Shown here: one piece after another, positions 11,401 through 21,947 of the stretch | Layout: every line of letters starts with the position of its first letter | Position numbering within the stretch: the first letter of the stretch is position 1 | Source of the DNA: Aplysia californica | Lineage: Eukaryota; Mollusca; Gastropoda; Aplysiida; Aplysiidae | Reading direction: 5' to 3' | DNA length: 64,000 bases | NCBI RefSeq assembly: GCF_000002075.1 | Contig: NW_004797537.1 | Coordinates: 40,879-104,878, forward strand | Made by a program: the position numbers and the translations under genes | Notes under the pieces: model-generated | Seen by the model: only the letters and a program-made list of their open reading frames with translations | The model's database searches: none | Told to the model about the DNA's origin: nothing

Positions 11401-13802
11401 CAAATTCCCTTGGTCCAAGACGGCAAATGTCCAAGACGGAATTTTTTTTCTATCGATCTTGCTATTTGTTACTGCCTACTGCACACCCTTTAATGTACCA
11501 CACAAAGAAATACAGCTCAAATTGTCTGAGACAGCCAGCCATTGTCGAGGAGAAAAGTGGTTGCCCTAGACAGAGGTAGAGATGTCTTACATGATCTTAT
11601 ATAATGTATTTTACCCTATCCGTACGTCATGTTTTACTATGGACTCGAGTCCGAATAACATTTTTTCCTATTCGGACTCCAGTCCGAATAAAAAAATTTC
11701 ATATTCGGACTCGAGTCCGAATAAGAAAAAATGTTATTTGGACACGGGTCCAAAAAAGGAAGTGTCTTCGTTCTATAGATCTAACGTTCAGTGCTTCCAA
11801 TTTTCCGCCATTTTTTAGTTTCCCCCACACCTTGTCTGCTGATCCGATGCCCGCCGCCTCATTGATACGCCCCTCCCACCCCCCCATGTTTCCCACTTTC
11901 TTTGTTGTAGAAAAAGGTAAAATTGAAGATTAGCAGATCTCCTGGCACCTGCATATTATGAGCTCTGTGTAAAAATAAAAGACCAATTCGTTAAAATACA
12001 CAAGCCTGTGTCGTCTCGATTGTTTACCAAGAAAAAGTTGTGTTGCTGTGTAGAGCCGAGCATACGGCAACTTTTGATTCCATAGACCAGCGCACAATTC
12101 ATTACGTAGTTCTACGTCAAGACTATTATTGTAATAATGATCAGTTGCGGGGGGGGGGGGACTGATGCGTATGCGACGTTCAATGCCCGGACCGATAGCG
12201 CTCTCCCCCCCCTTCCCCGACACGTACACACACAGCCACACGTGTGCACGCCGCCCATCCAACCCCGACACACGCTAACGAGCCATCTTTAATTGCTTCT
12301 GATGACCTCTTGACAAATAAACATTTATTAGAAGCGCTCTAACGATTCAGGCGGGCCTCAAATTCATCATAAGATAAAAACTCGGCTCAGGCACAATTTA
12401 ACGCCATTTTGCCCGAAGTGATCCCGGTCTCTACCCGGCCTGAGGCGAGTCACGAGTGAGGCAGGACAGGAAGCAGGAGTCACGAGTCACAGGAAGTCGA
12501 AAGTGATGTCATGCTGGACAAGAATCAGAGTCCGAATAACATTTTTTCATATTGGGACTCGAGTCCGAATCTAAATTCTTTTATAAAAGAAAACTCGGTG
12601 ATCTTGTAGTTCCGTTCGTTAACTCTTATCCTGCGTCTGTGCCCAGATGCGTATCTTATCAGCAACCGATTACGTCGGACTCGCCGGGCAGGCCGCCGGG
12701 GTCACTCAGTGTGTACTGTTGGTGTACAGCGCGCGCGCCGGGAAACGTGTGTTTTCGCCATGAATACCGCGGGAGTGTGTTAACTGATGATGAAAATAAC
12801 GCTCTATCCTTCATAGCATTCTATTTATAAAGTGTTACAAACACATGAATAACCCCCTCTCACAAGCTGATAAGACATTACGAGTAGTTACGCCCATTTG
12901 AATAACCTTTCTGGACGCTCTTGTTGTTATGAGAATGACCTGAGGTTCGAAAAGGGATAATTTAGGTCAATTTCCGAATGTTTTACACTCAAATTGTTCT
13001 TTGTACCTGCACAAGGGTATTCAAAACTATTAAACAAGCTCATTTTTTATCAGGTAGTATCATTTCATACAAAATCAAGCTCATTTGAAATATTTTGTAT
13101 AGAAAAATGGAAGTCTTGTTTCCTGACTATCGACCTTTCGAGCTCCTCATGTCTAAGTGGGTCAATTTCTTCTATAATTTCATTGGACGAACATCTAGAG
13201 CTATCAACTTGGCATGTTTTGAATGAGACGTATGCCTCGATTACGAACCAACGCAGGTGGTTCTAGAAGAAGGCCACAAACGCACACAAACTCAAGCAGA
13301 CTGAAGCACACACACTTGACCTGCGTGAATGGGGATCCGACTTGGGACCCGAATGACACGTAAGAGGATGCGCGCTGCGCGCTGCGCGTGCGCTGAGCCA
13401 GGAGCTACACTGACTCGGGACCAGAACGCAGGCGAGGTGCCGAAATAGGCTTATCGGGCTACATAAACCCGGCTCCCGCAGGATGAGGGTTTAAGTCCAC
13501 GATCCATTTGTTTACATCCAGAGAAGAAATCCAGAAGTCTTGAAGACCAAATACTATTTGAATTAGGCTACAAAAAGAGCAGGGATGCAAAACATCAAAT
13601 TAGGATAAAATTCAGGGGGGCATCCCCCACCTTCGTATTTTTTATTAGGTCAGCCCTCCTACTCTTGACTTTAACGAACGGAACTTCAAAATCGCCGAAA
13701 ACTCGACTTCGACGGAGTTCGCGTCATATTATTGTGCTCACCGTCTTGGTCGATGCTGGGCTTGTTGTCGGACTTATGCTTCTTGTGTTTCTTGCTCCCC
13801 AT
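408..13802 (-). CDS. Brd7-9: BRD7/BRD9-like bromodomain protein (3' end outside window)
   Basis: Reader of acetylated lysine and subunit of SWI/SNF chromatin remodellers (PBAF contains BRD7, non-canonical BAF contains BRD9), acting in the nucleus. Thirteen coding exons read on the minus strand join in phase: 13742-13802, 10769-10953, 9998-10224, 9108-9252, 8493-8603, 7156-7304, 6096-6228, 5608-5680, 5074-5184, 3716-3851, 2997-3111, 2352-2417 and 408-582. They total 562 codons plus one base. Order: lysine-rich start (MGSKKHKKHKSD), EKPLKLVL motif, acidic linker, one bromodomain (about residues 158-240), the BRD7/9-specific domain (Pfam DUF3512, about 244-480), then a coiled coil with SELSQTQKERLSQDPPP. 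Family members are about 600-650 residues, so most of the protein is here. The last exon ends in a GTATGT donor and the final exon lies beyond base 1. Motifs match both BRD7 (YGPFSSHAPAYDSSFA) and BRD9 (FFAFPVTDSIAPGYS), as expected of an invertebrate single-copy gene. Confidence 0.93.
1192..1997 (+). mobile_element. pogo/Tigger-like DNA transposon remnant with truncated transposase
   Basis: An 806-bp element in a Brd7-9 intron. Terminal inverted repeats CAGTGGAAACC...GGTTTCCACTG are flanked by TA on each side (1190-1191 and 1998-1999), the Tc1/mariner-pogo target duplication. Inside, 1527-1805 encodes 92 residues with the N-terminal helix-turn-helix of Tigger/CENP-B type transposases (EICRQFNIPQRSIHTIIKDR). 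The DDE catalytic part is missing, so this is an internally deleted, non-autonomous copy. Confidence 0.85.
2997..7304 (-). CDS. Brd7-9: Brd7-9 BRD7/9-specific domain exons
   Basis: Exons 7156-7304, 6096-6228, 5608-5680, 5074-5184, 3716-3851 and 2997-3111 encode the domain found only in BRD7 and BRD9. Recognisable pieces are LGFLRQEEDGTTSMTILN, GTLFKFKEDKRNKV, LCYGPFSSHAPAYDSSFA, SDLLLGTYGGETGVQYA and KFVENAGISAVEMVDKLLD. The last resembles BRD9 EFVKDAGSYSKKVVDDLLD. For two exons (5184 and 3111 ends) the upstream of two possible AG acceptors must be used to keep the frame; in the 5074-5184 exon the other choice gives an early stop. Confidence 0.9.
4471..5004 (-). mobile_element. Long tRNA-derived SINE, full length
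   Basis: On the minus strand the element starts with a tRNA-like head whose A box (TGGCCTAGAGG, 4983-4993) and B box (GGTTCGAATCC, 4940-4950) fit Pol III promoters. It continues about 500 bp and ends in a tail containing TATGACCTTATGCAGTTGCG and GCGCCGTAAAACGC. Imperfect target-site duplications TGGAATATTTTCTTTT (from about 4455) and TGGAATATCTTTT (from about 5005) flank it. It sits in the Brd7-9 intron just before exon 5074-5184. A second full copy is at 50388-50904. Confidence 0.8.
7750..7939 (+). mobile_element. Short SINE family (about 180 bp), copy with 10-bp target duplication
   Basis: Starts GTGGGTGGTTGGCAGGTGC and ends in a TATGACCTTATGCAGTTGCG tail followed by CTCTACTAAAACTAAA. The direct repeat AAACTATTTA occurs immediately before (7740-7749) and after (7940-7949), as expected of retroposition. 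The tail is shared with the long tRNA-derived SINE, but the head is different and has no obvious B box. Confidence 0.8.
8493..9252 (-). CDS. Brd7-9: Brd7-9 bromodomain exons
   Basis: Exons 9108-9252 and 8493-8603 encode the whole acetyl-lysine pocket. The first carries GFFAFPVTDSIAPGYS and the ZA-loop PMDF (residues 184-187). The second carries LMCNNAMTYNRPDTIYY, with the conserved acetyl-lysine-binding Asn at residue 220 and the gatekeeper Tyr at 226. Both key residues are intact, so the domain should bind acetylated peptide. One oddity: the I-I-K-H-P-M-D-F of the human proteins reads I-I-L-C-P-M-D-F here. Confidence 0.95.
9998..10953 (-). CDS. Brd7-9: Brd7-9 exons 2-3: EKPLKLVL motif and acidic linker
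   Basis: Exon 10769-10953 follows a TACAG acceptor and encodes DGSQEKPLKLVLNLKVGGG and a KHKKKKKKK tract. The EKPLKLVLKVGG motif is shared by human BRD7 and BRD9. Exon 9998-10224 encodes a Glu/Asp-rich linker (ESGDDDEEEVEKEE) and the helix leading into the bromodomain, ending at LLKNLQ. The codon for residue 158 is split across the next intron. Confidence 0.9.
11146..11570. mobile_element. MITE-like element with long imperfect inverted arms
   Basis: The arm at about 11146-11207 (containing GGCCGTCTTGGACAATTTTG) is repeated in inverted orientation at about 11498-11570 (read on the minus strand: GGCTGTCTCAGACAATTTGA). A related arm is present at about 40905-41056 (GGCCGTCTTGGATAATTTTG). No coding capacity is seen. 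The superfamily was not recognised. Confidence 0.55.
11641..12570. repeat. Repeated 22-bp palindromes in Brd7-9 intron 1
   Basis: Four palindromes stand in a row: a GGACTCGAGTCC core at 11641-11652, a one-mismatch copy at 11669-11690, a perfect 22-bp palindrome at 11702-11723 (TATTCGGACTC and its complement), and a degenerate one at 11738-11753. Another pair with the same ACATTTTTTC spacer recurs at 12527-12570. A roughly 43-bp direct repeat therefore flanks about 840 bp of otherwise unrecognised DNA. Confidence 0.75.
13742..13802 (-). CDS. Brd7-9: Brd7-9 first coding exon
   Basis: The ATG occupies 13802-13800. The exon encodes MGSKKHKKHKSDNKPSIDQD and ends in phase 1 at a GTGAGC donor. The basic MGxKKHKKHK start is typical of BRD7 and BRD9, which fixes this as the true start. 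It is followed by a 2.8-kb intron (10954-13741) full of palindromes and MITE remnants. The 5' UTR and promoter should lie just above 13802, but I see no clear TATA box there. Confidence 0.9.
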
Positions 13803-14900
13803 TTTGTTATATAATGGAAAAAATAACTTTCAAAATGGAAAAAAAGTGTTGCCTACAGTAGTATTTTCTGTACTAGAATCTACTGCTTCGCCAACCAAAG
13901 CCTCGGTCGACAACACACGGTGTTCCTTTATCCTGCACACAACCCAAACAATCATCTGTATTAGCCAGGTTTTTTCAACGAGCACAATTTCGATAGTTTG
14001 TTCTTGTATTAAATTGCTTCGGCCTACCTCTAAAAAAACAAACAAATGTGATCTATCTCTCCCAGTAAATTACAAATTAACTTTTAAGAAAGAAAATGAT
14101 GACAGAGTAAACAGGCACATATGACAACTTGGTGTTAAATTTCCAAAAATATAGTGGGCCCAAACAGCCATTTTCAAAGCGGCAGCTTGATTAACTCTTT
14201 CTATTCCAAAGTCAATTTTAGTCTAAGACAAGCTTCGTGTTTTCGTACGTCATATAGTTCGTAGTTCCCATCTTCTTATTTTTTGGGGTTGCATTCTTTA
14301 ATCACATCTCAAGGAAATGCTATTTGTTCTGTTTACCCTTATAGGCACAGTTTGACTAGCTCAAACGCCCCAACGGGAGAGTTTTTTTTTCAAAATTAAT
14401 TCGTATTTTTCGGCCCTCGGAATTAGCAGTAGTTTGACCATACAAATCAGGATAAAAGTGGTAGTTTTCAGCATCTTATATTGAAAGTTCATAAATAACA
14501 GTTTGCTATTACTATTGCCCCCCGCCCCCACCCCATTTTTATAACTTGACCTTCTTCGATTAGGGTAAGGATAAGCGCCTATGTCCCTGTGCTAATTAGT
14601 GCTATACAGTTGGGGCTGAAATGATACTTAGGCTACCCAACTAGCCTAGCCTACATAATATGACTTTTGGGGGGTCAACCTCGTGACAAGTTGAAAACAA
14701 TAACAATTGTCATTGGTCATTGTAACAAAAGACAGACACATATTATAAACCATTATATCTTACGCAAGATTTGCAAACCATCGTCGGCTGTACAAATGAC
14801 GCATAGTTCACAGCTAAATGTGTCCAACATCATCTCCACACTGTGCACTAAAAGCGCTCGGTCGGCAACCAAACTATTTCATGCCATGAAATGCTATTGA
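13803..14900. other. Upstream of Brd7-9, nothing recognised
   Basis: This stretch should hold the 5' UTR and promoter of Brd7-9. Only short unsupported reading frames are present. I recognise no repeat family, RNA gene or clear core promoter motif. Confidence 0.5.
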
Positions 14901-14904
14901 TTAT

Positions 14905-15200
14905 CATCCCTCAGAGATGAGGTAGGAAGAATTAAGGCGGTGGCGATGGATTGGACATGCTCTCAGGAAGTCAGGCAGCTGCATAACAAAGAAAGTTTTG
15001 GATTGGAACCCACAGGGCAAGAGATCAAGGGGAAGACCTCGTGGAACCTGGAGAAGAATCACAGAAATCGATGTACAGAAAAGTGGGAAGACATGGAATA
15101 ACATCAAGAGGATAGCCCAGGATAGAGAAAAGTGGAGAGTGTTTGTCCGTGGCCTACACCTTGGTGCAGGGTGAGAAAGGCAATGATGATGATGATCATC
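14905..15200 (+). mobile_element. LINE 3' end (GRPRGTWRR-type tail)
   Basis: Plus-strand translation gives WRWIGHALRKSGSCITKKVL, SRGRPRGTWRRITEIDVQKS and WNNIKRIAQDREKWRVFVRG. This is the conserved C-terminal segment following the reverse transcriptase in many invertebrate non-LTR retrotransposons. It ends in a short ATG-repeat tail (about 15181-15192). The copy is heavily 5'-truncated. Related tails are at 33110-33600, 37030-37215, 51207-51560 and 62620-62975. Confidence 0.75.
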
Positions 15201-16064
15201 ATCCCTTAAAATTATAGATCTAAACAGTAGAAGAACAAAATCCCCAAGCACACAAAGACACCAGGCCGTGGCGGAACAACATCCTACTTTATTAATAGGC
15301 TGGGGTCTGCCCAGCTTGAGCAATACGTTTGCTGTCCATTGTAGGGGATTCTGAAAACGACTGAAAATCCCTTAAATTCCGACGACAGAAACAGCACGTG
15401 TCTGGAGCAACACTCTACGTCAATCGAGGGATGGCTTAAAACCGGTAAAGTGCTGGTTCCCGTGTCACTTCGACACTGTAAAGCAAATCTGGATATGCTT
15501 CTCTAAGTCAAGGTGTCTACAGTTCCAAGTACATGTACCCATTTCCTTTCTTCTCAACAACGCTGATTGATCCAAAGGAACAGCACGACAGATAGAATCA
15601 GTGAAACAGCGATCAAAGTGCATGTTTACAGAACTATACCGGAACACCTTTGTATTATGACTCTCCAGTGAAAAGGGGTTTATGGACAGGCAATGACAGG
15701 ACCATCGTTGTTAAACTGAGGGAAAAGACTTTACATGGTACTTTCAGCAAGGTAAAACCTATCCTCTCAAATAGAAACACATAACAGTGAACGCACAACA
15801 ACAACAAAAAATAACCCCGACAGCGTAGGTTTGATCAATCCTTTTGTATGGACACGAGAGCTGGACTCTTAGAGAAAGACATAGGGAGAAGACTGGAGGC
15901 CGCTGAAATGTGATATTTAACGAGATGACTCAGAATCTCATGGACAGAGAGGAAAACAAACAGAGGTCGAAGGGCTCCAAAATGTCAGGATGTGAAAGAA
16001 GACCCATAATCAGAACCATCAGAAAAAAGACTACTGAGATTAAATAAATGGACTTGAGAAACTG
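15201..16064. other. Intergenic stretch, nothing recognised
   Basis: No gene, RNA or named repeat seen. All open frames are short and unlike any family I know. Confidence 0.5.
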
Positions 16065-16067
16065 CAC

Positions 16068-16535
16068 ATGCTGCTGTGGGGAAACAAGAGGGAAAGGAGA
16101 GCAGAGGAAGACAAAGAACAACATACACAGATAAAACTAATTACAAAAGACCCCCCTATATGCCACACGCGGACGGAGGAAATATACAGGGCATTTTCCT
16201 TAAAAAGAGAGGCTCTTATTATGTCCCGCAGTGACCAGTCATTACTGGCAAAAATCAGGACCGGTCACTTCTCTGGGCTGCGGGCCTACAAAAATAGAAT
16301 AGACAGAACATCGGACCCAACCTGTCCATTGTGCAGTGAGGAGCCCCAAGATTTGGAGCACTGGCTGCAGAGATGCCCTGCCACGGAGGCCCGGCGGTGG
16401 CATCTCTTCGGGGGGGGGGGGGGGGGGGGGGATTCAGAGAGGTTGGACTGCCTCACCCGCTACCCAAGGGAGGCGGTGACCCTGGCGAAGAGCACGCTCT
16501 TCGGGGCTCCAAATATTTCGAACGGATAGGCTACC
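16068..16535 (+). mobile_element. LINE C-terminal fragment with zinc-knuckle-like motif
   Basis: Translation contains SLLAKIRTGHFSGLRAYKNR and a C-x2-C...H...C motif (CPLCSEEPQDLEHWLQRCP), the pattern found downstream of RNase H in several LINE clades. A run of 20 G follows (16411-16430). No reverse transcriptase is present upstream, so it is a truncated fossil copy unrelated at close range to the 29.5- and 54-kb copies. Confidence 0.65.
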
Positions 16536-17084
16536 GCACACACACACACACATACACAGACGGCCGGATCAACTTTGCAACGTCCAAAGAGAAAACCCGA
16601 TAACTGATCAAGACGGACAACTGGAAAGGAAGGTGTACCATGCTCGTTATTGTCTGCTCCAGACCTGGCACATGAAGAAGAAAAAGTAGAGAAAATGTGT
16701 ACTTGGCACAGCTCAGACATAGACAGTATTTTGTTCGGAGGAAATTCAATACCCTACGCTCTGTATATAGAATATAGATCTAGATCTACATGCATTTTAA
16801 AAATATGAGTGTGTTTGTTAGTTCGGCAGTGGATAACTACAGTACACAGATGCGCGGAATTTCCGAAAAGATCATGCTTGCGCGTGAAAGGTTTGCTTCC
16901 TCAGAAGTCCGCGCAAAACCGTTATATAGGGCTCGGAAACCGACGTTGGGGGGTCATCGGCGAACCTCGTGGATCGACCACAAAAAACTAAAAGTTTTTT
17001 CCGAGGGCAACAAAGAAGATATGGAAACAAATCCTCTACTGGAGGCAACCACGGGTAAGTAGGGAAACTAAAACCTTTCTGTGG

Positions 17085-17999
17085 GCTAAAGGGCTAAAAG
17101 GCAACAGCCCTCCTGAGGAATAACACTTCTTGTAAGTGCAGTAGCAAAAGGGCCGAGGAGATAGCAGCAGCAGCGGCAGCAGCCCTTTTTTAGGGCTAAG
17201 GCGAAACACGCAGTAGCGGCGACAGCAGCAGCGGCGGCGGCAGCAGCGGCCCTTTTTTAGGGCTAAAGCGAAAACCCACAGCAGCAGCAACCCTTTTTAA
17301 GGGGTACAGCAGTAACTGTAGCAGCAGCAGCGGGAGCAGCAGCCCTTTTTAGGGTTACGTAGCAGTAGCGATAGCAGCAGCAACAGCAGTCAGCCCTTTT
17401 TAAAGACTAAAGCAACAGCAGGCTGCAGCAAAGCGGAACCATCATCAGCAGCAGTCCCCTTTTTTGGGGCTACATCAGTAGTAGCAGAGGCTCTTTTAGG
17501 GGCTAAAGAGGCAGCAGCAGCTGCAGTAACAGCTCTTTATCAGGGCTAAAGAGACTCTTCAGCGCAAAGGGGTTAGCAGCAGCTCCCAGCAGCACAGGTA
17601 GAACTAGCAGCTGCACGCCGCAGTAGCGGCAGAAGCCAAACAGTAGCTGCACTTTTTCAGGGCTGAGGAGCCAGCAGCATCAAGTGAAGCAGCCCCTTTT
17701 TCAAGGGCAAAGGTCTCAAATAGCCCTTTTTTCAGGGCCAAGGTCTCAGCTGCAGCATTAGCCCCTTTAAAGGGCCAACGGTCCCAGCTGAAGGAGCAGC
17801 CCCTTTGTGGCACAGGGGCAAAACATTAGGAGCAACAGCATTTTTTTTAGGGCTAAAGGTCAGCAACAAAAGCAGCAGCACTTTTTCAGTGCAAATGGGG
17901 CACGCAGCATTAGATTTATTAGAAACAGCAAGCAGTCTTTTTTTTCCAGGGCAAAGAGGCCAACGGCAGCCACAGTAGCCCTTTTACGGCCCTTCAACA
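17085..17999. repeat. Degenerate array of GCCCTTTTTTAGGGC mini-hairpins in CAG-rich DNA
   Basis: About 17 short inverted repeats of the form GCCC-T(4-6)-(C)AGGGCTAAAG follow each other at 30-100-bp spacing (for example at 17181, 17249, 17455, 17690, 17720, 17760 and 17976), separated by GCA/CAG-rich spacers. Sequence and spacing drift from unit to unit. No stable reading frame is conserved across units. Confidence 0.8.
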
Positions 18000-18000
18000 T

Positions 18001-18510
<510 letters not shown>

Positions 18511-18599
18511 CTTTCCCAGGAGTTGTAGCGGATACCATGTTTGTGATATTATGATAGTGATAGTAATAGTTAGATCCTCGATATTGCATGCGAGAGATG

Positions 18600-18800
18600 T
18601 GAGTGAGTTGTTGGAGTGTGCTCAGGTATGGTTCGCGGCTTCTCTTCTTTCAAACACCTATCGTCCCTATCTCTCTCCTCCCTCCCCCGCCCCCTCCCCC
18701 TTTTGTGTTTTTTACTCTCTCGCAACACCGCTAATCTTCGGCACTGATATGACCTAATAATTGTGCATCAAGTGCCATAAAACTCTTACTAAAGCTAAAA
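18600..18800 (+). mobile_element. Diverged short SINE copy
   Basis: Same layout as the short SINE (CAAACACCTATCGTCCCTAT, then CACTGATATGACCTAATAAT, then CTCTTACTAAAGCTAAA) but clearly more diverged, suggesting an older copy. Confidence 0.6.
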
Positions 18801-18927
18801 CACTGACAGGTTGGTGGAGGACAACTTTCCCTAGGGGTTGGGATCCTTTTCATTGTACGCAAGAGTTGCGAGTTAGTTACCTAAGATGAATGCAGCGGTA
18901 GATCTGTTTTCTGACAGTAATACGGGG

Positions 18928-19070
18928 TGCCCACTACGCTGAGATCGCCCGACTCGATCGTCTCAAAAACAAACGTGTTTGTTTTCGGGGTTGCCCACTA
19001 CGACAGGATCGAGCCGATCGCCCGACTCGATCGCGTATGTAGGCACCCCCTAAACTGAAAACAAACATGT
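18928..19070. repeat. GATCG-rich direct and inverted repeats
   Basis: Two related units starting GGGGTGCCCACTACG and GGGGTTGCCCACTACG (about 73 bp apart) both contain ATCGCCCGACTCGATCG. Between them lies a near-palindrome AAACAAACGTGTTTGTTT. The edge of an unknown MITE is possible. Confidence 0.5.
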
Positions 19071-19383
19071 GAGCTCAAATCGTGTAGTAAGGGGACTTTT
19101 AAAAAATGAGTTCCTTCCTCTGTTAGCTGGGACGTTGTATCTCTCTCATTCAAGGTCTTGGAATGCAGCAAGTAGACGATAAAATAAGAGTCAGACTCAA
19201 AATAAAATTACGTCTTCACATTGTACAAGTTCACGAACATATACTTAGTTTAGAATGGTTTGCGTTTGAAGCCTCTCTCAGTGAAATAAAATGGTTGTTA
19301 AAGATGCAAGATCTCCAATGAAAAGTTTATCTCCAAAATAGGACAATGGCGGTGAGTGGAGAAAGAGTTAAAACTACTGAAAT

Positions 19384-19817
19384 GTGAGGCAGCGTGGTGG
19401 AATCAGGCTCTCGTCAATTTTTGGGCATGTAGAGTTATAGGTATCGTCTTAAAGCTTGTTCACTTGTCTTTATTTGGAAGGAAAAAATATCCATTTATCT
19501 TGAAAACAAGCGAGATATTTGCGAAAGAAAGAGGTGGGGGTCACCTGTTTTCAGAGGTAAAATTAGTGAGAAAATGGCCTCCAAAATTTATTTATTTCCT
19601 TGACTTAAGAGTCCGTGGTAACGGAAAATTTACATTTTTTTGCCGTTAATTAACGCTTTTCAGAAAAATCAACACAAAAATGAGTTCTTTAATGGGCATG
19701 AAAGGTGTTGAGCCAAAAAAACAAAAAGTTGATAAAAATTCACAAACCTGCGGAAAAATGCAAGTTTCTTCACTTTGATTATTTGGATGAGAGCCTGATT
19801 CCACCACGCTGCCTCAC
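19384..19817. mobile_element. 433-bp MITE family, copy 1
   Basis: Ends are inverted repeats of about 33 bp beginning GTGAGGCAGCGTGGTGGAAT. AAAT lies immediately outside each end, so the target duplication is 4 bp and A/T-rich. No coding capacity. Further copies are at 22537-22969, 27213-27645 and 35315-35750, with a relic at about 63207-63430. Confidence 0.85.
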
Positions 19818-19908
19818 AAATAACGGAAGTTCAAGAAGATCGAGGGAAATACATGCTGTCGAACCAGGGCCACTTGCTTTGTTTTAGTAAGTGGTTGTTG
19901 TTTTTTAA

Positions 19909-20271
19909 GTAAGAGTTTTACAGCACTTGCAACACAATAAGGTCAAATACGTGTAGAAGATTAGAAGAGTTAGTTTAGTTAGTTTTAGTAGAGGTATTAC
20001 GGCGCTCGCAACTGCATAAGGTTATATGAGCTCCAGAAGATTAGAGGTGTTACAAGAGAGTAACAAACATAAAAAAAAAGAAAAAAGGGAGATAAGGACG
20101 ATAGATGTTTGATAGGAAAGAAGAAGCAAACCACACCAGAGCACCCGCCAACCTTAGAAGAGTTACAAGAGAGTAACAAACATAAAACAGAAGGAGGAGA
20201 GGTCAGGACGATAGATGTTCGATAGGAAAGAAGGAGCAAACTACACCAGAGCACCTGCCAACCACCCACAG
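19909..20271 (-). mobile_element. Short SINE pair plus partial copy
   Basis: A minus-strand short SINE spans about 19980-20154. A second lacks the tail but repeats the head region at 20155-20271 (ending GCACCTGCCAACCACCC on the plus strand). A diverged tail fragment lies at about 19909-19970. The order suggests serial insertion or tandem duplication. Confidence 0.65.
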
Positions 20272-20343
20272 GACCACTTGTATTGTAGTCCAGAATGTAA
20301 CCAACTGAGAAAACGGATGAGAGAGAGAGAGAGAGAGAGAGAG

Positions 20344-21070
20344 NNNNNNNNNNNNNNNNNNNNNNNNNNNNNNNNNNNNNNNNNNNNNNNNNNNNNNNNN
20401 NNNNNNNNNNNNNNNNNNNNNNNNNNNNNNNNNNNNNNNNNNNNNNNNNNNNNNNNNNNNNNNNNNNNNNNNNNNNNNNNNNNNNNNNNNNNNNNNNNNN
20501 NNNNNNNNNNNNNNNNNNNNNNNNNNNNNNNNNNNNNNNNNNNNNNNNNNNNNNNNNNNNNNNNNNNNNNNNNNNNNNNNNNNNNNNNNNNNNNNNNNNN
20601 NNNNNNNNNNNNNNNNNNNNNNNNNNNNNNNNNNNNNNNNNNNNNNNNNNNNNNNNNNNNNNNNNNNNNNNNNNNNNNNNNNNNNNNNNNNNNNNNNNNN
20701 NNNNNNNNNNNNNNNNNNNNNNNNNNNNNNNNNNNNNNNNNNNNNNNNNNNNNNNNNNNNNNNNNNNNNNNNNNNNNNNNNNNNNNNNNNNNNNNNNNNN
20801 NNNNNNNNNNNNNNNNNNNNNNNNNNNNNNNNNNNNNNNNNNNNNNNNNNNNNNNNNNNNNNNNNNNNNNNNNNNNNNNNNNNNNNNNNNNNNNNNNNNN
20901 NNNNNNNNNNNNNNNNNNNNNNNNNNNNNNNNNNNNNNNNNNNNNNNNNNNNNNNNNNNNNNNNNNNNNNNNNNNNNNNNNNNNNNNNNNNNNNNNNNNN
21001 NNNNNNNNNNNNNNNNNNNNNNNNNNNNNNNNNNNNNNNNNNNNNNNNNNNNNNNNNNNNNNNNNNNNNN
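20344..21070. other. Assembly gap (727 N)
   Basis: A run of N flanked by a (GA)n tract on the left and (ACAG)n on the right. The microsatellites probably caused the gap. Nothing can be said about its content. Confidence 0.99.
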
Positions 21071-21076
21071 GCAGGC

Positions 21077-21119
<43 letters not shown>

Positions 21120-21120
21120 A
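21071..21120. repeat. (CAGA)n microsatellite
   Basis: About twelve tetranucleotide repeats directly beside the N run. Confidence 0.95.
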
Positions 21121-21428
21121 TGAGGGAGAGACAGTCAGGAAAAGGCAGGCAGACGGACAGATGACGACTATGACAAACACCAATACTACTTGGAACAAGA
21201 AAACTCTTTCAAACAACCCCAGTTTAAAAACACCTTATTTGGGGGATCCGAACCAGGCCCACCCACACTAATGGTTGGCACAACAAACCAAGTTAACACT
21301 CCTAAGCAAATGTTTGTTGTCTGAATTTATCATTATGTAATATACCATGTATTAAATAGTTAAACAGATGTCTCTTGAGAAATCCAATAAAAATTTTCTT
21401 AGAAAAGAGCTCTCTTTTTGTTTTGTTT

Positions 21429-21600
21429 TAGTAGAGAGTTTACGGCGCTCGCAACTGCATAAGGTCATATGAGTGCCAGAAGATTAGAGGTGTTACAAGA
21501 GAGTAGCAAACATAAAAAAGAAGAAGGGGAGATAAGGACGATAGATGTTTGATAGGAAAGAAGAAGCAGACCACACTAGAGCACCCGCCAACCACCCGCC
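21429..21600 (-). mobile_element. Short SINE with 12-bp target duplication
   Basis: The direct repeat GAGCTCTCTTTT lies at 21417-21428 and 21601-21612, exactly flanking the element. These boundaries define the family ends: 5' GGCGGGTGGTTGGCGGGTGC and 3' CTACTAAAACAAAAC. Confidence 0.85.
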
Positions 21601-21849
21601 GAGCTCTCTTTTAAAAAGAAATCCAACTGAGTACAGTTTAGTGGAGATGATGCTTTTACCAACAGAAACATCACAATCATCAATCATCACCATGAATGGG
21701 AAGCACACATTATTGATTAGGCATAAAAATGATTTATTCGATAGGAGTTCACTGTGGACACAAAAACTGTACAAATGTATTTACAATTGGAGTACATAAA
21801 GTATCAAAATAAGTTGTGGGAAAATTTGGTCCCTTCATGGATAAATGAC

Positions 21850-21947
21850 AGCAACATACAAAATACAGGAATGTCCCAAGTTTATGCAGCTTGCTGACAG
21901 CAACATACAAAATACAGGAATGTCCGAAGTTTATGCAGCTTGCTGTT
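21850..21947. repeat. 48-bp tandem duplication
   Basis: GACAGCAACATACAAAATAC and the following bases to AGCTTGCT occur twice in tandem with one difference. No function apparent. Confidence 0.8.

Noticed and set aside
17085-17999. CRISPR array or tandem coding repeats
   Set aside because: Units and spacers vary in length and sequence, the genome is eukaryotic, and no frame is conserved.
20203-21216. Long open frames (302 and 337 codons) on both strands
   Set aside because: They run through the N gap and flanking simple repeats; no real coding sequence supports them.
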